NCBI GenBank assembly: GCA_947095585.1
Contig: OX352763.1
Coordinates: 17,657,462-17,721,461, forward strand
Origin: Nephrocerus scutellatus
Taxonomy: Eukaryota > Arthropoda > Insecta > Diptera > Pipunculidae
DNA: 64,000 nucleotides
Direction of reading: 5' to 3'
The translations under genes were made by a program, and so were the position numbers. Shown here in pieces: positions 1 through 12,720 of the stretch. The notes beneath the pieces were generated by a model. It was not told where the DNA came from. It was given only the letters and a program-made list of their open reading frames with translations, and searched no databases. Position 1 is the stretch's first letter; every line of letters begins with the position of its first letter.

Positions 1-3000
1 AGATCAGAATCAGCACACAAATCTGGAAGTATGTGATGCGATGTATGACTTGAATCAGTTTGAAGAATGCAAAATGACGCTGCACAACAGCAAGCGGAAG
101 TTCTTGGGGAAAAAAGTCGGTGCTTTCAATGATCGTCTAACTGTGGTAGGTGTGATGGGTTGCATTTTTGGTACACGTTGGTGATGGTGATCTGTCCACT
201 TTCTCACAGGTTGAGACGAACTTCGATGACAGCGTTGGACCGACCTTTTTACCATTCATATTGCGGAATGAAAAAAAGATTCCAACAGCTTTTGAGAAAT
301 TGGCTCGCCGTACAAATGTAGATCCCAGACCAATATGGAAAGTCCTAAAAGAACAGGAGAAATGCGATGTTCTTAGCATTTTGGAAAAGGAGGTGTGACC
401 TTGCCAGAGAAGCGTAACGTCTAGCATAATTCTCATCTCGCTCCTCACTTCTTTGTTTGTGCTTTTAAGGAAGTCTTTCTGTCGCCATGCGAAATTGCCA
501 GACGCCGAAGGGCGTTCAAAGTTTTCAATCAAATTTATTTCAATAAAAGTTGGAGTGATTTTCTCTTCCTGAAGGATCTGAAAACCAATCCAGATCTGTT
601 GCTGCCGCAGTCGAAAAAGAGTACACCGTTAATGAAGAATCTGACTAAAACTAAATACGATGTAGCCTTTAAATTTCTGGTTAGTTCATCTGCTGCATAT
701 CTTCACCAGATAATTTTGGAATTTGGAAAGCTTTTCTTTTTCTTTAACCGATTACGATAGAGAATGCTTCACGCTCGATGTCCTTTGTATACGAAAACAT
801 TCCACAAATGTCCAGACAAGAAAGTCTGCGAAAAACAAAAACAGGATCACCTTTATCGCGTCCAATATCAAACGCGCCGTTATATGCTGGCTGTTTTGAG
901 AAAAATCAAAAAACTGCGAGAGTCTCGGAAGATTGAGGTGAGATCCTGGAATCGTATTTCTAGTTAGCCAATTACCTCCCAGACTATTACAGGCTATGCA
1001 ATGCCTGCCGTTTTTTTTGTTGTTCTTACAATTTGTTTGCCTTTAGGCCTTTTGAATGCTGCGCACTTTTTATACGATTCCAGACACATTAACAAACCAC
1101 AGGAAACAGACCTAAACTGGTACCAGTTTGAAAGATTATTGTGGTAAAATTGTAACAGTTCATCAATAGAGCAAGTTGTTAATTTTAATGAATATAATGT
1201 CTAAGAAGAAAGTTAAGAGGAAGTCTTAACAAAAAAAGCCAATTGTCAACGTTTCTTAAAAAAGTTACCGCCAACCAACCAACCAAAACCAACCTGATCA
1301 CCAGAAATCAGGAGTTATTCCCCACCTACATTTAATGTTTTTCGTGATGATAATCTTACCAGACCTATAATTGACTCTCCTTGAAAGGCATCCTGCTGGC
1401 CACCCACAATGGCCTAGACTCATCTCTCATTGCTATTTTTTCGTTCGACTTTAGCTCGACTTTGTTTCAATGAAAATAACACTCGCCCAGAGGTCCCTGT
1501 ACATTATCTGTTGTTACATTAAATCGGTCAAACCTATCAAATCTTACCAACTTGCTATCGATGCCAATGACCTAATTATTGACTCTTCTGACTCCCTTGA
1601 CGACATTCTTATTTTCGGCGACTCTCATCTGGGCGCCGTAGCTCAGTAGATAAGTGCATGGCTTCTGAGCAGAACGATCGTGGTTCAAATTCCAGTAACA
1701 CCAAAAGTATTTTTCACTGTGTCCCACCGCTCGCGAATGTCTGACAAACGTCCGAAAGTAATAAATTCAATGCAAAAAATATACATGCGCAACACAAATG
1801 GACGCGAGAAGCTAGGCTTTGGACCACAACGGTCTGTCGCCCCGAATGTAAATTAATCTATCTCAACAGCACTGAATTCAATCAATTTATGAATCCTTGT
1901 TCATCGCTTTAAACCTTAATTTGCAAGTCTTCCCTCGGCTTTGATTCCATATTTTTAAAGTGGATATCTTCTTATCTGAAAACACCTCTTCATAGCTTTC
2001 GTTTCAGGTCCGTCGCTTCGGCCAAATTCTTGGCCCCCTCTGGTGTTCCACAAGGCAGCCATCTAGGCTCTCTTCTCTTCATCCTAACTTTAAATGAGCT
2101 TGAGAGGGTTATTAAACACTCTGCCCTCTTTCCCTACTCTGACGACACCAAACCGATCAAACCAATTCCTTCACCAGAAGACTCCTGCCTCCTTCAAGAA
2201 GACCCAGATGATTTTCCGACCTGATGCCTTAAAAAATTGCTTCGAGCACATAAGTGCAGCAAAACCCATCCCCGACATTACCTTTCTTCATGATCAACCC
2301 ATATTCCGCGTACGATATTTTCGGGACCGCGGCATATTGTGCGACAGGGAGTTAAATTTCCGTTCTCACATTGATAAAATAATTCTTAAAGCAAAATCAT
2401 CACTTGGCTTTGTCAAATGGTGGTCCAAAGAATTTTCTAACCCTTCTGTGACCAGATACGTCTACATCACTTTTGTCCGCCCTCTCCTCGAGTACGCTAG
2501 TCAATCTTGGTCCCCCTTTCAAAAAATTGAAATGTCCAGAAGAACGTAATTTTCTTCAATTTGCTCTTCGTGGTCTACTTTGGAACAATCCTCTTATCCT
2601 CTGCCTTTTTATCAAGACCGCCTCAACGTCATAATCTTGAATACCTGTGAGGATCGAAGGGAACCTGCTGACATTCTTTTCATACATCGTTTCTTCTCAG
2701 GCTCCGTCGATTGCGCGTCTATATACAAGTCGATTTTATTTAACACTAACTCTCGTAATCTACGATACCCTCCTCTCTTCTATGCACCGGCACACCGCAC
2801 TACGTACGGCTCTTACGAGCCAATTTTCCGTATGCTGCGGAAGGTTAATTCAAATCTTACTGTCCTCGATTTTAACCACAGCACTCCCCGCCTTAAACTC
2901 GAAATCCCTAACTATTACCCTTTGCTGTAAATGTTAGTTTTAAGACTTAGCTGTATGTCTTTAATCTTGTTAGATTAAGTTTTAGCTTGTAATAAGCCGA

Positions 3001-4426
3001 ATAAATTGCCTTTCTAGCATGATAGCTCAGTTGTTCTCTTTTCCCTATGTTTCTCTACTTACCATTAATTAAATTTAAGTAACTTAAGTACGAAATAAAC
3101 TCCATAATCATGCTTGCCTCTATTACATATAGAAACTGTCCAAATACATTGAAGAAGTAATGGGTGACTATGTCGTGCTGAAGACACATCGCGTCATGCC
3201 TTGGAAACTTGAATTCATTAATGAAGTTTACAATTTACTCGCCCTGGCCCATTGTGATCGGTTTCAGCCCGTAGATAATATTATCGATATACCACCAAAT
3301 AAACGCTTGATAGTTCTCCTTAAGCTACCATTGGAGAAAAATAAAGAACGCGTCGCGAATTTTGTCTTTGGTGATAAGTCAAGTTACCAGGTACCAGATG
3401 CTCCTGATTATGAATTAATTGCTTACAGGTGCGTATACTGAAAATAAAATAAGTCTAAGAAATCATGGTCTTGAATGAGTAGGAGAGCATCCTGTTCCGA
3501 TGAAGTCTATTATTTTGAATTCTTTACAATGGGTTTTTCATTAAGAGCGCCCCATTTGTTTTTTCAAAACCAATACAGCCTGTTAAAGATATGAAAAAAG
3601 AATTAAGTTCGAATTTAAGTACTATCGATGCCATTAATTATGGAATACAGCGTCATTTAAATGTCCTTTGCGGAAATACCCGCGCGAACTCAATTTTCGA
3701 TGACTATTTTGCATAAATCGGGTGATATTTCTCAGCAATTTCGCATTCAATGTTGGTGCTGAGGTGGTTTAGAGTCTTTGGCTTATTAGCGTAGACAGTG
3801 GGCTTGCCATGGGAAAAAGTCTAGAGGCGTGAAATCAAACGAACGAAGTGGACAATTGACTGGATGGTCCATACCTGCCAAATTGGGCGTTCCTATTGAA
3901 AAACCATTGAAATACAGAAATTAAAAAATTATTTTCTCTAGGAAATTCTTATCGCGCATGGAATCGCGAATGCGCTTCGCAAAATATCCCATTGAAAGAA
4001 GCTACTTGCTGCACGAAATCGCCCGTAGTCATTTGCGTCAGAGTCGCTTCGACGAATGTTGCTCCGCCGCTCGGAAAGCTGTGGATGGTAAGCACCAGCG
4101 AGCAGCATCAAGCAACGTAAAACAATAATATTTTTATCATTACATTCCTTCTTATAGAAGCAAAGCGGTGCAACAGTCGCGTCTGGATGTTCCTTGGTAA
4201 AGTGATGATTTGTAAAGCACATGCGGTTCTGCACAAAGTCGAACGTTTCAAGGAGGCAGTGGATGAGGCTTCTAAGATAGTTACTCACTTGAAAAATGAA
4301 AGACTCAGTAATTTCATTGAATTGTGTTCCATTCTAAATATGGATGAAATTGAAAATAAAATTAGATCACAATCGCGTTTATCCATTCGAAGGAGCAAGC
4401 TGTCGCTGAGCAGCCGAGTATCATAG
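1..4426 (+). CDS. TPR protein resembling outer dynein arm docking protein TTC25/ODAD4, 3' part
   Basis: Seven coding exons: 1-145 (in frame from base 2), 210-392, 470-679, 761-937, 3133-3428, 3942-4087, 4158-4426 (stop TAG). All junctions are GT-AG and keep the frame; about 474 residues are visible and the start lies outside the window. From memory of the family, the order of blocks fits TTC25: a TPR-like segment, a block with NKSWSDFLFLKD and MKNLTKTKYD like the middle of human TTC25, then a C-terminal helical repeat block with YLLHEIARSHLRQSRF, like the WLFHEIGRCYLE repeat of the human protein. TTC25 docks outer dynein arms on ciliary or sperm-tail doublets. Introns 1-3 are 64-81 bp. Intron 4 (938-3132) holds a LINE with a SINE, and intron 5 (3429-3941) a dead mariner. 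AATAAA lies at 4493-4498. It could be another TPR protein; exon structure is surer than the name. Confidence 0.7.
1250..2940 (+). mobile_element. LINE remnant (endonuclease and RT pieces) in the TTC25-like intron
   Basis: Decayed non-LTR retrotransposon in frame pieces. Around 1590-1630 there is an endonuclease-like LDDILIFGDSHL. At 2030-2150 the RT block SGVPQGSHLGSLLF is followed by a degenerate catalytic box YSDD (usual YADD). From 2250 to 2930 come the thumb and C-terminal blocks, with FVRPLLEYASQSWSPF and, after frameshifts, a RGLLWNNPL-type motif. Several frameshifts and stops exclude activity. A SINE at 1631-1858 splits the endonuclease part from the RT part. The clade is not resolved (jockey/I/CR1-type C terminus). 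Confidence 0.75.
1631..1858 (+). mobile_element. tRNA-derived SINE (family 1), copy 1
   Basis: The head, GGCGCCGTAGCTCAGTAGAT, carries a tRNA-like A box, and a B box GGTTCAAATTCC follows about 45 bases later. The body has a CCACCGCTCGCGAATGTCTG segment and, near the 3' end, GGTCTGTCGC. Copies with the same head, body and tail occur at 6717-6985, 13519-13807, 17282-17482 and 39227-39530, all on the minus strand. It sits inside LINE sequence in the TTC25-like intron. The 3' end is approximate. It is not a functional tRNA: the cloverleaf is incomplete and a SINE body follows. Confidence 0.8.
3560..3890 (-). mobile_element. Degenerate DD41D (rosa-type) mariner, C-terminal part
   Basis: On the minus strand this reads as the end of a rosa-type transposase: RSFDFTPLDFFPW matches the third-Asp block of the intact copy at 23761-25064 (SCDLTPLDYFLW), followed by EISPDLCKIVIENCVRAG. 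Stops and frameshifts break it. It lies in intron 5 (3429-3941) of the TTC25-like gene, antisense to it. Confidence 0.75.
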
Positions 4427-4499
4427 GCGATCTGATATTTGCGTATGTGTATAAAAGATTCTGACCACAATACGAATGGGTTGTGTTTTCCGAATAAAA

Positions 4500-5085
4500 G
4501 AAAAACGGATTTTAAAATTGTCTATGGAAATCTAATCGAAGATTTGTTTTATTTTATTTTTCCCTTTCTTCATTTTTTTAGCAAGAGTAAGATCCTCAGA
4601 GTCTCTGATCAATTTCTGCCACGCCAGGACAGTCTGTTATAGATCTGGATATCTACCGGGCCAGTGTTGTCATTGGAGACACACATTTTTTTAAAACTCC
4701 CTTAGACTTTATTCTTGAATCTTTTCTATCTTCTATCACAACACCTAGTTCACAGTAGTTCACAGTAGTTCCGAAGATTGCCCCCGATATACAAACCAAC
4801 ATTATGTCTGTAAAACATGGCATACAAAATAGGAGGGCGTTCCGTCGTTGATGAACCTCTTTATAACATTAGAATAGATGTCGAATTATTTCATGAGTTT
4901 ATAAAGTTCTACTCTGGATATGGTGTAGTGAGTTTTGGAATTCCTAGACATTTTTCCATCGTTTGCCTAAGGGTGAGGTAGGGATAGACGAATTTCCGCT
5001 CTAATGGGATGGGGAAATACAATTCGCTTTAACTTAAATTTGCTACTTTTCTAAATAAATAAAATAATAAACTAAGGTTGAAAGT
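4500..5085. other. Spacer downstream of the TTC25-like gene
   Basis: AT-rich spacer after the AATAAA at 4493-4498 of the plus-strand gene. I see no coding exon, and only weak repeat-like traces. The direct repeat TAGTTCACAG occurs at about 4747-4768. Confidence 0.5.
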
Positions 5086-5089
5086 TGTA

Positions 5090-5745
5090 TTGAATGGCTT
5101 CAGCTCCGCATGGGATCAATGCTGGCGTGCCACAAGGATAATCCTTGTCGCCTACGCTCTTCGCGATATATATCAATGATTTGTTGTCTTCCATAACCTG
5201 TTATGTTGGGTTAGGTTGAAGTGGCCGTCCGTCAAAACCAACGCACTTAGACCATAAAGGTCCGTTGTGATACCACAAGGATCTAGGAAAATTCCACGCC
5301 TACTCGTTGAACCACTTGGAGCTTCGTATGAAGCGCACAACCCACAACCTGTGATATCCATTCATTTGCTGATGATATACAACGCTATCTGCTTCCATCG
5401 AGTTTGTCATTCAAAAAGAATGCAATTCTCGCTTGATTAGTTCGCGAGATTTAATGAATACAACTATTCGGTCGAACATTCAACTCATTCTTGATTGAGG
5501 CAGATCTAACAATGTGGAATGTAATCAGAATAAATTCCAGGCTTGTATTTCTTCTCAAAATGCAGTTCAACATTACGTGCCACCAGTAATTAATGGTGCT
5601 CCTATTGCGAGATCACTTAAGATGTTAGGTTTGAAAGTTTCAAGTGAGCTTTCTTGGCGCAAGTCATTCAGGGAATTCTCCCTTGGCTACGAGTTTAGGT
5701 ATGTATATAAAAAAAAAGGTGAAGTTATTACCAAAATTTCAAGGT
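5090..5745 (+). mobile_element. LINE remnant, RT domain, split by a short insertion
   Basis: The reading frame gives INAGVPQG, a stop, then SLSPTLFAIYINDLLSSI, the usual RT motifs before the catalytic box. After a 151-bp interruption it resumes as CDIHSFADDIQ. The tail includes LKVSSELSWRKSF. The copy is truncated and carries stops. If the insertion at 5205-5355 is removed, the frame across the junction is continuous, so the LINE was there first. Confidence 0.75.
5196..5355. mobile_element. Short non-autonomous insertion with 9-bp target duplication
   Basis: ACCTGTTAT (5196-5204) and ACCTGTGAT (5347-5355) flank about 142 bp that interrupt a LINE RT frame. The insert contains GTTGGGTTAGGTTGAAGTGG at its left end and has no coding capacity. 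The one mismatch between the repeats suggests an old event. No terminal inverted repeat is obvious; it may be a short SINE-like or other non-autonomous element. Confidence 0.6.
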
Positions 5746-6141
5746 GCGTCACTTTTTTTTAGTTCAATGTATGACAGAATGAAGCTAGCTGATAAAAAAT
5801 AAAACTAACGACCCTATTGTGATTCGACATCGCAAATTACCTTCCAAACACTCCTCGATAAAATCGAAACTATAATCAAACCACCTTTCTATTATTAAGA
5901 ATTCTAGCTATCGTATTGCATTTGTATTTAAAATCTATGTAGTACTAGAAAAGTATATATATTCTATATTGATGAGTTTAATTGTAATGCATTGACAGCG
6001 ATATTAACATAAAAGTATGAAATCGTATAAGAAAAAAAAATAAAAATTTAATACTCAGTGAATTACATATTAAAATTCATAATTGAAGGATGAGGTTAAA
6101 AAGAATACAAGAAAGTAAAAAACAGAAAACATGAAAAACTT

Positions 6142-9100
6142 TTATTCGGACGAGGAGATGTTCATCAGAGATAAGTTGCTCAGACCCCCAATGCTGTCGG
6201 TACGAATTCCTGACAATGGCGGCGACACTGGACTACTGTCGCTGCTAAAATGATCTCTGTGGAATACATGATGGTCTCGAGCTCTATTTCGTGTTGGCGT
6301 TGAGGAAGACGGTAATCGCGAAGGTGACCCGAAAAGACGCTTCGCAGTTAGCAGTCGTTCATCGGCGGCGATTCTTGATTTTTCTGCTCCTAAGGTGAAG
6401 GACTTTGAGCGGGTTGGTGTTCCTTTAACGATCGATGGCGAAGGGAAACTGCAAACGAGATATGAAAATTTTGTTTTGTTGAAGAGTTAAATATTTTCTT
6501 TTTCTGTTTTCTTTTATAAAAATGACAACTTACAAGTCCATGTCATCATTTGAGTAACGAAGAACAGCACTCTTCCAGGCGTGTATATGCGGATAAATCT
6601 CTTTCTTGATTTCGATGTGAAAGATAGCGTTTAGGACATCCAAGTCACGTTTGGTTGGTTCATTGCTGGAATTAAATTAATATAATTATTATTTGTTTAT
6701 TGGCATGGATATGATAATAATTGGCGCAACAGACCGTTGTGTTGTCCGAAGGCCTAGCTTCTCGCGACCATTCGTACTGTGCGGTTTAAATTTTTGCACA
6801 CAAATGAAATGGTCCTACATTTTAAGCAAATATCTAAAAGTTGAATTTGAGCAGTTTTCCATGACAATTATTACACTCGGACGTGTATCGGACGAGGTGG
6901 TGGTAGGTGTGAAAAAGATGTTCCGTGTTTTTCTGGGATTCGAACTTTGAAATCCCACTCAGTAGTCCAACGCAATAATCACTAAAATCACTATATGTCG
7001 ACAAAACACGGCAAGCGGAAATTGGCTTCGTTGAAAGTAACGATCCGTTTGCGAGGAAAAGTGAACATAATTCTAAAGTGCAATTTACTGCACTGGTAAT
7101 TCTTAGTTGTGACGGAAGATCACATTTATCAGCGGAAAAAAGCTTCAATTAGGATGGGAACACATTCAGCAATTTTGAAAGAGATGTCACGGCTTACAAG
7201 TGGTTGTGAGTTCTCTAATTAGGCAGACAGCTAACGAACCCCAAGAGGGGTAAGTCTTGTAATTCTTCTACCCAAAGCCTTTGCTGTACCTAGGCATTAT
7301 ATTCCTGCAAGAGACTTTATCGCTTCCTTCCTACTGAGGAAAACTGAACAAATTTTAATTGAATTTTGAGTCAAATTCGCTTACGACATTCACAAATCCG
7401 TTGGGCCAGATGGTATGTCCATTGTTTTGAAGGGGTGTTCTCCCAAGCTATCGTTATCATTACGTAAGTTTTTCCATCTACTCTATTCTTCTGGACTCTT
7501 TCCGATAAGTTGGAAAACAGCCTTTGTCCACCAGCCTATACCCGAAAATAGCGAGCCGTCAGCTCTTTCTCCGTAACGACCTCTTGCACGTACATCCATT
7601 CCTTCGAAGGACATGGAAACGCTGGTAAATTTTTAGCTTATGAAATATCTTGACACCAACGAACTCCTTAGTGACCGTCAGTACGGATTTCGTGGGCCTC
7701 ATTCTACTGGTGATTTAATGGTATATCTCACCGAAGAGTGGAACCGGTCTTTGCATCAATTTGGTGAAAGCAAAGCTGTTGCACTCGTTGTTTCCAAGGC
7801 ATTTGACATAGTTTGGCATCAAGCTCTATTTGTCCAAAACGCGTGCTTATGGAGTTGATGAAAAACTGATTCATTGGATTAGAAGCTTTATTTTGGACCG
7901 CTCAATTCAAGTTGTGTTGGACGGTTTCAAGTCTGAAAAACATCATATAAATGCTGACGTTCCCCATTCCCCATGGCGCTGTCGCTGCGTCTTTATCGTT
8001 TTTATTAATGATCTTTTGTCTGTGACTTCTAGTCCATTTCATTTCTTCGCTGACGACAGCACTCTCAGCTTCACATATAACACATATAAGTATGAGGAAT
8101 GTCCCTCCACTTCTCATGTGGATCTTAAGCAACTGCCTCTCTGCTTGAATTCAAGTGCAATACTCGTGGCGCTTCAAATGCTCATCAGTTAACCCTCAAG
8201 TCCATCTCTGTACGTAACAGTTAAGTTCAGAGATTCATTCTTTAGTCGTACAACACGTATGTGGACTGTTCTGCCAAGCTCTGTCTTTCCACATCGCTAT
8301 GATTCACAGGCATTTAAAGCATAAGCTAAGAGACATCTCCTCTTTTCTCCTCCATGTCCTCAACAAGCATATCAGCATCATATTTGGCTCTACAACCGGG
8401 GTCCGGCCCTGGCCTCCCGCAAAAAGTCTCTCCACCGGTCCCGATTTCGAGCCGAGGTCATCCATTCCTAAACTCTGGGCGTGCTGGTCTACGCCATACT
8501 TCCAGCGTAGGTTTGGCCGGCCTCGCTGTCGTGTTCCATAAATCCTACCGCAAAGGACTTTCCGAGCAGGATCCTCTTCGCTCATGCGAGCTAGGTGTCC
8601 TGCCCACCGGAGCCTACCGAGCTTAATTTTATTAACGATGTCACCATCGTAGATATCATCATTATAGAGTCTCCGCAACCGTCCTTCCTCACATACAGGG
8701 CCAATAATTCTCCGTAAGACTTTTCTCTCGAACGCGGCTAAGAGGTCAGAATGCTTTTTGCTAAGCACCCAAGTCTCGGATCCATATGTAAGTACTGTTA
8801 TGACCATTGTCTTATATATCAGCAGCTTGGATGTTATGGTTAAGTTCCTGGATTTAAAGAGTCTTGACAGGCTATAGTAGGCTTTGTTGGCTTTAAGCAA
8901 CCGTGCGCGTATTTCTGGTTCCATGCTGTTATCGGCTGCTACAGTTGACCCGAGATAGTTAAAGGATTGCACTGCTTCAAATTCGCGCTCCACTATCTGA
9001 ATTGAGGGACCAATGTTGGATCTTCTACTCGCAACAAGCATATAGCCGAGCATTATAAGGGTGCGAACCCCTTACGAGTGCGCAAATTATATAAAAAAAA

Positions 9101-12100
9101 TTAGAAGCCGATAGCAGCATAAAAACGAAAAGAAGCGCGTGGTTGTTTATACCAGGTGTACCCAGGTATATACCAACAATCAACAATGCGAAGGTTAAAG
9201 CTTTCTATTATTAGTGCACGCTTCAATGGTTTAATGGGTAGACACAGCGTTGACTTGGAAATATTTGGATAGAAGCAGGAAAAAATGTTTTGTGGTGAGT
9301 GCAGTTTAAAGGTTACACCCAAGCACTTGCGAACAGAATATTGTGCTCATAAATCCATATTGTTGTTTCTACATTTATGTTACTTCAAATGCATGGATCA
9401 AATCAACCGTACATGTGAATAGAGAAGTATATATCATGCACAGCATCATATTGGAACCTAGATGGTCCGTGTAGTGAGAAAAATTCGTGCCGGGAATGGA
9501 ACCTGATGTCCTTCGAATGGTAGTGCTAACCACTACACCACCGACACTGATCAGAATTTTTTTTATGTATGTCTTCACGCCTGATGGAAAGCAGATCCAG
9601 TTTTGTAGCAATTTTCTTGGAAATCAGAAACGACATATCTATACCGTCAGTTAATTAGTGTTAATCTAATTAGCATTGGAACCAGAACCACTCATTTAAA
9701 TTTATTCATCATGTAATGTGGGAGGGTTTTTTCTCTCTCGAATTTTTTTTGATATTTAAATTTTTCTATTTACAAAATTACAAAAACGGGGACGGAAGGA
9801 ATACTTTCCCACAACTACCAACAAACTTACCCATAAATGAAAATATTATCCCCATCGGAATCAGAAAGACTTAACATTGATGGACTATCTGGCGGAGTGA
9901 CAAATATGTCATCTTCGTCATCATCAGAGTCTGAACAAAAGTCGGACTGCAATGTAAAAAGCGTTTATTAAATATCTGAATTGAGAAACGACCAATTGAT
10001 GTTACCCAAAATACTTCCTCGTCTTCTTCATCATTGTGGAATTCTGTATTTAACGAAGACACCGACGACGATGACATACTTCCGTTTGAACGTTGCCGCC
10101 ATTCATTTATGTTAACAATAATATCCGGAGGTTTGGATTGTTCCTGCACTGATTGCTTGGTTGTCGATGTCACACCATCAAGAGCAGAATTATGATCCAG
10201 TTCGATTCGTGATTCATTCCGTGCCTCCATACGCATTCTGCGACTCGACTTGCGACTAAGGCCATTCTCCCATTGGCATTCGCATTCCGATTCCATTAGC
10301 CATGCTTTCGAGCACATCGCTTCGGTTTTAAGGTTTTCCGGAAGAATCTGGTCACCTATTGAGTTGAGGTAGAAACATTTTATATTAAATATTATACTTG
10401 GAAAGAGATCCCACAGCTCACTCACCGTCGTTCTCCATGAAGACCAAAATCAATTTGCAAACACATTGCAGTTGCTCCTTACGATCGCCTGGTGAGAGAG
10501 TTATTTGCTGCAGACTTTTCTGTATCTGCAAAAGACAATAAAAGTAAAAAAAGACCAAAAACAATAACTTAACCACACACACCTTTGTTTTAGCTGTTTC
10601 ATCAATATCCTGCGATTTATCCAGATAATTTGCAATCAAATTGGCAAATCTCGAATGGACTTTGGCAAAATTGACATTCAGAAAACGGCTGTCTTCTTTG
10701 AAGCTACATATTAACGATTTCAGTCTTTTTAATTCGGAAACGAAAGCATCATTGATCGAAATGATGTTCTCGATGTTGTGTAGAATGGTTTTGGTCATTC
10801 GTTTGGCGAACACTTGAAGTGATTTCTCGACGCACGTGTACGGCGTTGTTGATTGTGGATAATTGACGTTATTAGACGACTGGGCTGTAACGCTACCCCT
10901 CGCCGCATAAGCGCCACGATTATCATTGATATTATTTGCAGCCTCTTTGCACAGACCCATCCTGCCAAGCGCACTGCAGATGTCATCTAGTGATGCTACT
11001 TCACCGTTATTTTTCGCCATCAATTTGTTTTTCATGTTTTCTTTCTCCTTCGTTCGCTGAGCGAGGAAATCCTCGAATTTCTGTAGGCCATCCTGAGATG
11101 CAATATCAATAAGAACACCAAGAAAATCCCAAAACTCTTTCCATTCAATATTCTGCTCCTTGGCCAGCTGTCTGCCAATTATTTCGAGACCTTTTTCCGT
11201 GTCGGTGATTTTGAGATGACGCTCCTTGTATCCGGGAGTATCGAAATAATCATGCTCACATATGGAAGTGTTCGGACTAACAGTATTGTAAATAGAAGAT
11301 GGAGAGGACACGTTCATATCCATTACAATGGGTGAAGCAGCGTTATGATCGCGGTACGTAAAGAATAAATTCTTATTCTTATTGAAGAGAGGCGTTTTCG
11401 GGAACAATGCCGATTTGAGCATATTAATCGTTTTATTGTTATTACTTAGGTGATTGTTGTTATTCGTTTCGACAACATCGATAGAAGTCACCGAAGTTTC
11501 GGTGTCTGTGGACGTTTTGTAGTTGCCATTTTCTGAATCCATGCCATTGTGCTGATGCTGATCACCATTGGGATACGACGAATAGGATAAGTCTAATGGT
11601 GAAACCGTTGGGCAGAATAACGATTTTCTATTCAAAGTGATGTTCCGCGATTTGTGTGGAGTAATCTTAACTGGGGATATGAATGGACTGTATACAATGG
11701 GGGTAGTTGTATTATGTCCGTGTCTTGGTGGTGTCTTCCAACGGCGGCAAAATTTCTAATACGTTAAACAGGGGAAAAGAGAAAAAATTATTGATAATGA
11801 CAAAGAGTGCAAATCGACCGCATATTCACCTTTGCTTGTTCCTTGTTCATTGGCCCAGCCAACGCTTGAATCTTCACTTCCGGACTGAGGGGATCACAGC
11901 TGAGATTCTGAAATGTATCGGTAAGTGTGTGTGAATGCATCACAGAATATTTGTAAATCATTTGTTTACTAACCGGTGGATGATTTGTCGAAAATGGTTG
12001 CCCAACTGTCGGCGGAATGACATCATCCAGCGATCTTATTACAGGCACATAGAAACGTTCCTCGAGTAAAACCTGGATTTTCCTGCGCAATTCATGTGAT

Positions 12101-12666
12101 GCATCTGACATACGTGCGCAAATAATCTTAAGAATGAAAATTATAAATATTACTAATAATAATAAATTAACACAATCAGAGACACTTACATCCTTTGGCA
12201 GTAGATTTTCACTGTTCAGCGACATTTTACACTCCGGATAGGACGTTAGCACCTCGACCATTTCGATGGCGCCATTTTTCACAGCTAAATGCAATGGTGT
12301 CTCACACCGGCCCTTCTCGGGCATATTCAAATAATAATCTAACATAATCACACACAATTCCTTGGAGGCTTTTCCATTCTTCTTGCCGCTAAGTAATTCA
12401 ACAAAATTGAAATCGCTTACAGTTTGTAGAATTACTTCAGCAATCTGAGCTTTGTTCGAGATGGCACAAATATGCATGGCATTGTAACGGTAGCCCTCTT
12501 TAAGCGTTGTCGGTGTATCTCCGGAACTAACCAGATATCTGGGATTCTCCCATATTATAGATTTGACACGCTCCTTGTCACCAGATTCGATGATCTTTTT
12601 AAATTCGGTTAAATCGTGTTTAGATGGGACACGAAATGGTAACTTTTCAACGTTTGCCGTGGAAGC

Positions 12667-12720
<54 letters not shown>

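Noticed and set aside
8304..9053. Continuous 249-codon frame as a single gene
   Set aside because: The frame is RTE sequence from 9031 to 8373; beyond the 12-bp target duplication it runs by chance into LINE A on the opposite strand.
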